A stretch of DNA of 7,068 nt from assembly GCA_964538275.1 (NCBI GenBank), contig CAZIFW010000097.1, forward strand, positions 1-7,068. The letters are read 5' to 3'. The position numbers were made by a program, and so were the translations under genes. The notes under the pieces were generated by a model that made no database searches, was not told where the DNA came from, and saw only the letters and a program-made list of their open reading frames with translations. The stretch is from CANIGN01 sp964538275. GTDB taxonomy: Bacteria; Bdellovibrionota; UBA2428. Positions 1-5,300 of this stretch are shown in pieces; within the stretch, counting starts at the first letter, position 1; each line of letters opens with the position of its first letter.

Positions 1-1442
1 TTTTTAGCTGAGTAAACAGTTGAAGCATCATTTAATAAATTTAAAACGATACCCATAGTTAATGCTGATGTAAGAGCACCTGCTAAAATAGCTATCTGTT
101 GTAGTTTAGGTGTCGCTCCAACTAAGAAACCAGTTTTTAAATCTTGCGAAGTTGTTCCTGCGTTAGATGCAGCAATACACACAAGTGCTGCAACGCTGAG
201 AGCAGTTACTCTGTGATCACCCTCGGTCCAGCCTAATGCTAAGAAGATTAGACTTGTGATCAAAAGTGTAGCAACAGTCATTCCCGAAATAGGATTGGAG
301 CTAGATCCAATTTCACCTGTGATGCGCGAAGATACAGTAGAGAAAAGAAAACCAAACACTACAATCAGCAATGCGCCCAGCAGGCTCATGTGTAATGCAG
401 GAGTTGCCCAAATAGTTGCAATAAGAAGTAGAATTCCGCCAACAACTAAACCTGTAGGTAAGTCTTTGTCGGTACGTTCAATTTTTACGGCACCTTTTGA
501 TTTGTAACCGCTAAGGCCTGCTACAAGAGATCTCCAAATAGTAGGCAAGCTTTGGAACAAACTAATAATACCACCCGCTGCAACGGCGCCTGCACCAATG
601 TAGAGAATATAATTTTTCCACACATCAGATGGGCTCATGTCTTGAATTAAAATAGTAGCGGGGAAAAGGGGAGCTGCTTGATTAGCTCCGAAAAGCATAA
701 TGGCTGGAATTAAAACGAAAGAAGACAGGACACCGCCGGCCATCATAATTGCAGAAACGCGAGGACCGATAATAAAACCTACACCTAAAAGTTCGGGAGC
801 AACGTCGATAGCAGCAACAGCACCTTTAAAGAAAGTCACTACAGCTTCAGAGCTTTCCTTCCACACTTTCATGTAGAGGTTTACGAATTTATAAAAGAGA
901 CCAAGGAAAAATCCTGTAAAAACAATTTTTCCAGAGCTGCCGCCTTTTTCTCCTACAATGAGCACTTCCGCGCAGGCAGTTCCTTCGGGGTAAGCTAGTT
1001 TGCCATGTTCTTCAACAATAAGAGAGCGACGAAGGGGAATCATCATCAAGATACCAATCAGTCCGCCAAGGATGGCAACCATAGTGGTCGTGCTTAATCG
1101 AATGTCGTAACCCCAAATCAACATAGCGGGCATTGTTACCGCTACACCGAATGCTATAGATTCGCCGGCGGAGCCAGTTGTTTGAGTGATGTTGTTTTCA
1201 AGAATAGTCGCCTGACGAGTTTTAAAAATTTTACTCAGAGCTCTGAAGACTGTGATGGATAATACGGCAACGGGGATGGAAGCACTTACGGTCATCCCGA
1301 TTTTGAGAGCTAGGTAAAGTGAACTTGCTCCGAAAACAATTCCAAGCAAGATACCTACGAGTAGAGGTGTTGCAGTTAACTCGGGGATGATTTTATTTGC
1401 GGGAATGAAGGGTTTAAATTTTGGTGTTTCGTTATTAGCCAT
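1..1442 (-). CDS. OPT-family oligopeptide transporter, N-terminal 480 residues (3' end outside window)
   Basis: An inner-membrane transporter of the OPT superfamily, which in bacteria is expected to take up small peptides or metal-chelate-like compounds with cations. I translated the reverse strand by hand: it is open for 480 codons from the ATG at 1442-1440 to the window edge with no stop, so the C-terminus is missing. Typical bacterial OPT proteins are about 600-700 residues. Family-like segments are SSLYLALKIGMTVSASIP (about residues 40-57), TGSAGESIAFG (89-99), YPEGTACAEVL (151-161), GEIGSSSNPISGMTVATL (376-393) and NAGTTSQDLKTGFLVGATPK (427-446). Long hydrophobic helices run throughout. 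The start is supported by an AGGT Shine-Dalgarno-like site 7 nt upstream and a promoter behind it. It is divergent from the gene at 1562. The family call is firm; the substrate cannot be read from sequence. Confidence 0.93.
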   Translation of the reverse strand, partial: MANNETPKFKPFIPANKIIPELTATPLLVGILLGIVFGASSLYLALKIGMTVSASIPVAVLSITVFRALSKIFKTRQATILENNITQTTGSAGESIAFGVAVTMPAMLIWGYDIRLSTTTMVAILGGLIGILMMIPLRRSLIVEEHGKLAYPEGTACAEVLIVGEKGGSSGKIVFTGFFLGLFYKFVNLYMKVWKESSEAVVTFFKGAVAAIDVAPELLGVGFIIGPRVSAIMMAGGVLSSFVLIPAIMLFGANQAAPLFPATILIQDMSPSDVWKNYILYIGAGAVAAGGIISLFQSLPTIWRSLVAGLSGYKSKGAVKIERTDKDLPTGLVVGGILLLIATIWATPALHMSLLGALLIVVFGFLFSTVSSRITGEIGSSSNPISGMTVATLLITSLIFLALGWTEGDHRVTALSVAALVCIAASNAGTTSQDLKTGFLVGATPKLQQIAILAGALTSALTMGIVLNLLNDASTVYSAK

Positions 1443-1449
1443 CTTATTA

Positions 1450-1453
1450 ACCT
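1450..1453 (-). promoter_or_regulatory. Ribosome binding site for the OPT transporter
   Basis: On the minus strand AGGT lies 7 nt before the ATG at 1442. A second AGGT sits about 10 nt further upstream, inside a GGTT...GGTT direct repeat, so pairing could shift. The site supports the start chosen for the transporter. Confidence 0.5.
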
Positions 1454-1461
1454 GTGGAAAC

Positions 1462-1490
1462 CTTCTAATCAGGTAGATGCGTAGCGTCAA
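1462..1490 (-). promoter_or_regulatory. Sigma70-like promoter for the OPT transporter
   Basis: Reading the minus strand, TTGACG (1490-1485, 5 of 6 matches to TTGACA) is followed after exactly 17 nt by TAGAAG (1467-1462, 4 of 6 matches to TATAAT). Transcription would start near 1455, giving a short leader of about 13 nt that still holds the AGGT site. Seen by eye only; no start site is known. Confidence 0.5.
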
Positions 1491-1512
1491 GTGGAGTGCT
1501 GCTTTCTTAAGC

Positions 1513-1529
1513 TAGGCCACAGTGGCGTA
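1513..1529. promoter_or_regulatory. Dyad-symmetric site in the divergent spacer (possible operator)
   Basis: GCCAC (1516-1520) and GTGGC (1522-1526) form a perfect inverted repeat around a single central A. After one mismatched pair, the flanking TA/TA pairs extend the symmetry to 17 bp. A 1-nt loop cannot form an RNA hairpin, so a protein-binding site is likelier than a terminator. It lies upstream of the transporter -35 and just upstream of a -10-like TCTAAT for the rightward genes, where a dimeric regulator could affect both. No regulator gene is in the window. Confidence 0.3.
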
Positions 1530-1531
1530 TC

Positions 1532-1537
1532 TCTAAT
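1532..1537 (+). promoter_or_regulatory. Weak candidate -10 for the rightward membrane-protein gene
   Basis: TCTAAT matches TATAAT at 5 of 6 positions and lies 24 nt before the GTG at 1562. No good -35 sits 16-18 nt upstream; the nearest is TTAAGC at 1507-1512 with a 19-nt spacer and 3 of 6 matches. The gene may need an activator or use another sigma factor, or this match may be chance. Confidence 0.25.
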
Positions 1538-1561
1538 AAGTGAGCTAATCGTTGAGGTTAC

Positions 1562-2152
1562 GTGATACCCCTTAGTACGCCCGCGACTCTTAAAAAGTTT
1601 CCTAATTTATTGCTCTTGAGCTTAGTAGCGTCTTTGGCCATTAGCCTGATGTTCTCCACAGTTTCTACTTCGGATTCACGCTTGGCCAGGGGCGCCGTCT
1701 CCCTTTTTATCTTTCCCTCTTGGCCACTAAGCATTTTATGTCTTTGGTATATGTGGATTTTTTATCCCTGCTTTAGCCTTCGGGAGGGGCGCCGCTTTTC
1801 TTTTGATTTGGCTGTGTTTTTAAGCCCGTTAGTCCTGCTTTACCTATTTTCTACTTTTCAAATTGAAGCTGCGTGGAGTTTTGTTCTTTCTGTTTTGATC
1901 TTTGGATTTGTGATGCAAGATCTGATTTGGGAGAGCGTGGATACGCTCGTGATTGGCCCCAAGCTCTTCTCAGTTTATGCTGTGCCGTGTTACGTTCATG
2001 TGTTCTTTTTCCTCTTTTATATCTTCATCTGTCAATTAATTCGCCCTGCTTATGGCATGAACGGCATGTCTATCTACTTGGTATCATTGGTTTCTTTCCT
2101 CGTCGGATTTTTGATACGCAGTTTGGAACTTAAAGGGTTGAAAGAGAGCTGA
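1562..2152 (+). CDS. Six-helix inner-membrane protein of unknown function
   Basis: I do not recognise this 196-residue protein. By eye it has about six hydrophobic helices, near residues 14-33, 47-72, 82-99, 103-119, 137-160 and 169-186, with basic patches at KK (11-12) and REGRR (74-78). An acidic cluster, QDLIWESVD, sits at 119-127. It has no signal peptide, ATPase motif or enzyme motif. The start is GTG, preceded by GAGG at 1554-1557 with only a 4-nt gap; the next in-frame ATG (codon 30) would remove the first helix. Its stop is 21 nt before the barrel-protein gene on the same strand, so the two are probably co-transcribed and may share an envelope role. The length, consistent membrane pattern and plausible ribosome site argue it is real. 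An alternative is a small transporter or biogenesis subunit. Confidence 0.7.
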   Translation: MIPLSTPATLKKFPNLLLLSLVASLAISLMFSTVSTSDSRLARGAVSLFIFPSWPLSILCLWYMWIFYPCFSLREGRRFSFDLAVFLSPLVLLYLFSTFQIEAAWSFVLSVLIFGFVMQDLIWESVDTLVIGPKLFSVYAVPCYVHVFFFLFYIFICQLIRPAYGMNGMSIYLVSLVSFLVGFLIRSLELKGLKES

Positions 2153-2173
2153 TGTCGGCTATAACTAAAGTTA

Positions 2174-2941
2174 GTGCTTGTACAGGGACGTAAAGGGATT
2201 ATTTTTCAGAACATTGCGGCAATCGCAGTTCTGACTAGCCCACTTATCAGTTCGGTTAGTTTTGCGGCTTACGATAGTATTTACGATCGAAGCCCCAACA
2301 CAGAAACAATCCTGAATCACCGCAACCGCAAGTTGCCGCCCCCTCCTAAAAATATAAAGTCTAATAATTTCAACCCTTCTGAGCGTTTTGAAGTGGCTCT
2401 CAATAGAAGTGAAACAGCTGTGTCGCTTTCTGATTCTATTGATGAGGGTTCTAGCTCCTCTACTTATGAAGTGATGTTAGGTACCAACCGTAAGATACGC
2501 GACAAAAGCGTATCTTTAGGGGTGGTGAGTGGCGGCGCTTCTGGTGTGGTGGGTGCTCGAGCCGAAGTTAAGATTGATCCCGTTTGGCTTGGTGCTCAGT
2601 TTGGTTCAGGGGTGGATTATACCTCTTGGGGTGTTGGAGCTCGAAGATATCTTTTCCCCCAATTAGTTGTACTTCCCTTTGTAGACCTTCGTTACAGCGA
2701 GTGGCTTCTTAAAGAAACTAACGACACCTCTGCGGACTACCCCTTTCCTGCGTATGCTACAAAGAAGTTTTTTGAAAATTCTTACGAAAAGCAAACCGCT
2801 CGTTTGTTGAGTCCTGGTTTGGGTATGGCCTATTTGGGAAGAGACGGCTACTCCGTTGAGTTAGGCGCACAGTATGCCTACAGTCTTCAGCTAAACCAAG
2901 GGGCCATTCTTGGATCACTTGGCCTCGTAAAATATTTCTAA
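2174..2941 (+). CDS. Exported protein, predicted outer-membrane beta-barrel
   Basis: A 255-residue protein with an N-terminal Sec signal: positive GRK at 5-7, a hydrophobic core at about 9-29, and a likely signal-peptidase I site SVSFA|AYD after residue 31. The mature N-terminus is polar and disordered-looking, with PPPP at 55-58 and a serine-rich run at 93-97. From about residue 98 to the end, alternating glycine- and aromatic-rich segments look like amphipathic strands (for example 113-131, 138-160, 165-178, 210-222, 225-239, 243-255). The chain ends LVKYF; a terminal Phe is the usual barrel-assembly signal of outer-membrane proteins. The size suggests a small barrel of about eight strands. 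The start is GTG with no clear Shine-Dalgarno. An in-frame TAA at 2162 leaves no other standard start codon upstream of the signal peptide. Its function and ligand are unknown. Confidence 0.75.
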   Translation: MLVQGRKGIIFQNIAAIAVLTSPLISSVSFAAYDSIYDRSPNTETILNHRNRKLPPPPKNIKSNNFNPSERFEVALNRSETAVSLSDSIDEGSSSSTYEVMLGTNRKIRDKSVSLGVVSGGASGVVGARAEVKIDPVWLGAQFGSGVDYTSWGVGARRYLFPQLVVLPFVDLRYSEWLLKETNDTSADYPFPAYATKKFFENSYEKQTARLLSPGLGMAYLGRDGYSVELGAQYAYSLQLNQGAILGSLGLVKYF

Positions 2942-2967
2942 AAATACTTCAGATTCTACGACTCCTC

Positions 2968-2983
2968 TCTATAGTTATATAGA
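2968..2983 (+). promoter_or_regulatory. AT-rich inverted repeat and -10-like sequence ahead of the IF-1 gene
   Basis: TCTATA and TATAGA (6-bp arms, 4-nt spacer GTTA) form a perfect inverted repeat. TATAGT inside it (2970-2975) matches the -10 consensus at 5 of 6 positions; the best -35 is a poor TTCAGA at 2948-2953 with a 16-nt spacer. The stem is almost all A-T and lacks a T-run, so it is not a terminator. It may be the IF-1 promoter. Confidence 0.3.
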
Positions 2984-3019
2984 CAATCCCAATCAGTCTC
3001 GTTATGAATGATTGCACTG

Positions 3020-3268
3020 ATGTCGAAAGAAGAACTGGCCAAATTTGAAGGAGTTATTGTTGGAACACCCGGAGGTGGCCACTATCTGGTTCAATTGGAT
3101 ACAGGAAAACAAGTAACAGCTAAGCTTTCTGGCAAAATGAAGCAAAACAAGATCCGCTGTATTGTTGGCGACCAAGTAACTGTAGGCATCTCTGTTTATG
3201 ACCTAAACCACGGCATTATTCTTTTCCGTAAAAATAAACGTCCAGCTGCTCCAATGCCTGGAAGGTAG
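3020..3268 (+). CDS. infA: Translation initiation factor IF-1-like protein (stand-alone, divergent copy)
   Basis: IF-1 is a small OB-fold cytoplasmic protein that binds the 30S A site during initiation. From MSKEEL this protein is 82 residues. It keeps the family skeleton: FEGVIV, then SGKMKQNKIR, GDQVTV, and a YDLNHGIILFR near the end of the fold. It ends in a tail of about 12 residues, KNKRPAAPMPGR; the E. coli protein stops near the fold end at about 72, while some proteobacterial copies have basic tails. I chose the ATG at 3020 because family members begin M-(A/S)-K-E/D-E/D-L. An in-frame ATG at 3008 would add MIAL. Neither start has a clear Shine-Dalgarno. No ribosomal-protein or secY genes are adjacent, so it could be an extra infA paralogue. 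The family call is firm; being the essential copy is not. Confidence 0.85.
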   Translation: MSKEELAKFEGVIVGTPGGGHYLVQLDTGKQVTAKLSGKMKQNKIRCIVGDQVTVGISVYDLNHGIILFRKNKRPAAPMPGR

Positions 3269-3277
3269 TTCACTTTT

Positions 3278-4066
3278 TTAAAAGTCATTATTTCCAAGAT
3301 TTTCCCAAGAGCCTTCAGTGTAATTTTCTACATAAGAATTGAGTTTATCTTTGGGTATAAAGAAGTGAGACTTTGAGGATTTTCCAACTAGAAAAGGATA
3401 CATCCCCGCTTTTTCGGCAAGTTTCATTTCTTCTGGATCTTCGCCTTGATAAATTGCTTTGCAACCTTCTTTGGCAGCGGCGGCTACAGCGCGTTCAAAA
3501 ATGACAGCGGAACCTTTATTTTTTCTCTCAGTGTTATTTTGCGGTAAAAACATTCGGCCAGTGAAGATAAGTTCTGAGCCTTCACCGCTGAATGAACCAA
3601 ATGGAGTGTAATCAAAGTGAGCTTCGGTTTCTAGCCAACTGGTATTGTCTGAGGGAACTTTACCCGCAAGAAAATCCAGTAAGCGATAAATTTTGGCCGA
3701 TGGATAATCTTTGATGGGATTTGTTTCAGGGTAATTCACGCCCCATTCTTCGGGAACGTCGGGCAAGATGCCCATAACAATTTTGTCGTTTTGGAGGGCT
3801 TGAATGTACTCTCGACTACTTTTGTATAAAGAACCGTCGCTCCATAAAAAAGTGCCATCATCTTTTTTAGCCGAAACTTTTTGAAGATGAAAAATCGGAT
3901 TGTAATTATGGGTTTCGGTATCAACAATTGTATTTCCTAAATCAAAAAAAACCCAAACATTCATACATTCTTCCTTTTCCAAACTTGTAAAGCTTTGTGC
4001 ATTTGCGGCAAGGCTTAGGGTGAAGATTAAACTAAGATTAAAAAAAACATTTAAAAGACTTTTCAT
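3278..4066 (-). CDS. Exported HAD-superfamily-like protein with altered catalytic motifs
   Basis: A 262-residue protein with a Sec signal peptide: MKSLL start, hydrophobic core about 8-21, cleavage likely at ANA|QS after residue 23, so it should act in the periplasm or outside. VWVFFDLGNTIVDT (37-50) matches HAD motif I with the nucleophile Asp42, but the second Asp of DxD is Gly44. ILPDVPEEWG (100-109) aligns with the motif II region, where Ser/Thr is usual and Pro102 is present. A candidate motif III Lys lies in RKNKG (181-185). YQGEDPEEMKLAEKAGM (206-222) matches motif IV, with GED where GD is common. The ATG overlaps the upstream transporter stop (ATGA) and has AAAGGTG upstream. It is the last gene of the operon. 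Fold call is fair; phosphatase activity is doubtful and the substrate unknown. An internal ATG at 3964 could give a cytosolic form. Confidence 0.75.
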   Translation of the reverse strand: MKSLLNVFFNLSLIFTLSLAANAQSFTSLEKEECMNVWVFFDLGNTIVDTETHNYNPIFHLQKVSAKKDDGTFLWSDGSLYKSSREYIQALQNDKIVMGILPDVPEEWGVNYPETNPIKDYPSAKIYRLLDFLAGKVPSDNTSWLETEAHFDYTPFGSFSGEGSELIFTGRMFLPQNNTERKNKGSAVIFERAVAAAAKEGCKAIYQGEDPEEMKLAEKAGMYPFLVGKSSKSHFFIPKDKLNSYVENYTEGSWENLGNNDF

Positions 4067-5289
4067 AGGACACCTTTTTCAAACGCTAGTTGCTGACGAC
4101 GACGGCGACGATAATTGACTCCGCTCAGTGCAAAGTGCAGTAAAGCAATAAATGCAATGGTTATAAGACCAGAGTAAATCAGGAAGTCGTTGAGTTTACC
4201 TGCGCTCAATGATGCGCCAATAAGAGAAGCCATCCAAGCACAAGCAGCGCGGTCAACAAGCGATTCAAGAGAAAGCAATGTAGCACGATATTGTGTGACG
4301 CCTACAATGGCATCGTTCATGAGTTGCTTTTGAATAGGAAAAGAAGCACCACTTGCAATTGAGAAAAGTATCAAAGCAAGGATCACTCCGTTTTGTTCTA
4401 CAAAAGGAATTAAAATCAGACTTAAAGCCATCACTAAAGTTGTGAAAGATACAGCATTAAGATCGCTCATCCAGCGTTGAAGTTTTTCGGGATACGCGGA
4501 GCCCAGTGCTTCAAAAATGGTCATGAGCGACATAATCCAACCAAAAGCTACAAGATCAAAACTCTTAGAATTTAGAATGGGTTGGTAGAGATTGACTTGA
4601 GCTATACGCACCAGTGTAAAAATACCTATTCCTTGCAGAACAATAAAAATAAGATATTTGTTTTTGATCAAATGCTTAAACGCATTTCCAAAATGATTGA
4701 AGTTAACAACTTTAGAATTAAGGTCTTGGGTTTTTACAACTTCAGGTAAGGCAAAAGCAAAATAAACTGAGATCACAGCACTTGCAGTTGTTAGCCAGTA
4801 CGGAAGTGTGAGGTGCCACTTCATGAGCGCACCAATCACTGCCCAACACGCAACTTTACCTATCAATCCATAGGCACGTGCTTTTCCTTCAATCTTTTTG
4901 AATTCTTGTTGGCTGTTGTTCTGAGCAAGATAATCGTAAAGGTAAGCTGCCGAAGCACCCGATATGAATGAGCGTGCAAGTGCGATTAAAAAGAAGTGCC
5001 ACAAAAAGCCGTCATAGTTTTGCACAAAGATAGGAAGCAGGTTAGCTGCGACTAAAGTGAGTGCTCCCCATTTAAGACAGCTTTTGTATCCTATACGATC
5101 AGCTAAGTAACCTGTGGGAATTTCTAAAAATAGAAAAGCTATGTAATAAAGACTTTGGATTCTAAAGATTTCTACATCGTTTAATCCAATTTGCTTTTGA
5201 TATTCATAGAAAATAGGAATCCAAACTAAGAGCGAGAAAAAAAATTGAAAAGCTGAATAAATATAAATGACGCGTTTGTTGTTGTTCAT
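4063..5289 (-). CDS. Major facilitator superfamily (MFS) transporter
   Basis: A 408-residue inner-membrane secondary transporter, a typical MFS length, with about 12 hydrophobic helices. The loop between helices 2 and 3 carries the signature GYLADRIGYK (60-69, motif A), preceded by LEIPT. SGASAAYLYDYL follows at 110-121, and a conserved-looking segment YRATLLSLESLVDRA at 334-348. A polar central loop lies at about 184-206. The C-terminus is strongly basic, with five arginines at 394-398, fitting a cytoplasmic tail. The ATG lies 9 nt after the upstream stop, and AGGG overlapping that stop (5297-5300) gives a 7-nt Shine-Dalgarno spacing. Its stop overlaps the next gene by 4 nt, so expression of the three genes is coupled. 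The substrate is not readable; the neighbours (a dikinase-like enzyme and an exported HAD-like protein) hint at a sugar or phosphorylated metabolite, which is inference. Confidence 0.9.
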   Translation of the reverse strand: MNNNKRVIYIYSAFQFFFSLLVWIPIFYEYQKQIGLNDVEIFRIQSLYYIAFLFLEIPTGYLADRIGYKSCLKWGALTLVAANLLPIFVQNYDGFLWHFFLIALARSFISGASAAYLYDYLAQNNSQQEFKKIEGKARAYGLIGKVACWAVIGALMKWHLTLPYWLTTASAVISVYFAFALPEVVKTQDLNSKVVNFNHFGNAFKHLIKNKYLIFIVLQGIGIFTLVRIAQVNLYQPILNSKSFDLVAFGWIMSLMTIFEALGSAYPEKLQRWMSDLNAVSFTTLVMALSLILIPFVEQNGVILALILFSIASGASFPIQKQLMNDAIVGVTQYRATLLSLESLVDRAACAWMASLIGASLSAGKLNDFLIYSGLITIAFIALLHFALSGVNYRRRRRQQLAFEKGVL

Positions 5290-5296
5290 CTTGAGG

Positions 5297-5300
5297 CCCT
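5297..5300 (-). promoter_or_regulatory. Ribosome binding site of the MFS gene, overlapping the upstream stop
   Basis: AGGG on the minus strand shares bases with the TAG stop (5301-5299) of the preceding gene and lies 7 nt from the ATG at 5289. Ribosomes ending on the first gene pass directly over it, which suggests translational coupling and supports the chosen start. Confidence 0.5.

Noticed and set aside
256..507. Open frame of 83 codons on the plus strand
   Set aside because: It lies antisense to the well-supported OPT transporter and its translation shows no domain or hydrophobic logic.
1511..1530. Palindrome considered as an intrinsic terminator
   Set aside because: The 1-nt centre cannot form a hairpin loop and no T-run follows; it is kept only as a possible protein-binding site.
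1688..1794. Ten-base direct repeat AGGGGCGCCG at 1688-1697 and 1785-1794
   Set aside because: The two copies are read in different frames in the same membrane protein gene and have no flanking symmetry; chance is the simplest explanation.
1873..2133. Open frame of 86 codons on the plus strand in another frame
   Set aside because: It is fully inside the six-helix membrane protein gene and looks like an out-of-frame shadow of its T-rich sequence.
3266..3290. AT-rich ACTTTTTTAAAAGT as a bidirectional terminator
   Set aside because: The stem has only one G-C pair and a 2-nt loop, too unstable to count as a terminator.
3736..3927. Minus-strand 63-codon frame inside the HAD-like gene
   Set aside because: Out-of-frame shadow; the overlapping frame carries the signal peptide and HAD motifs.
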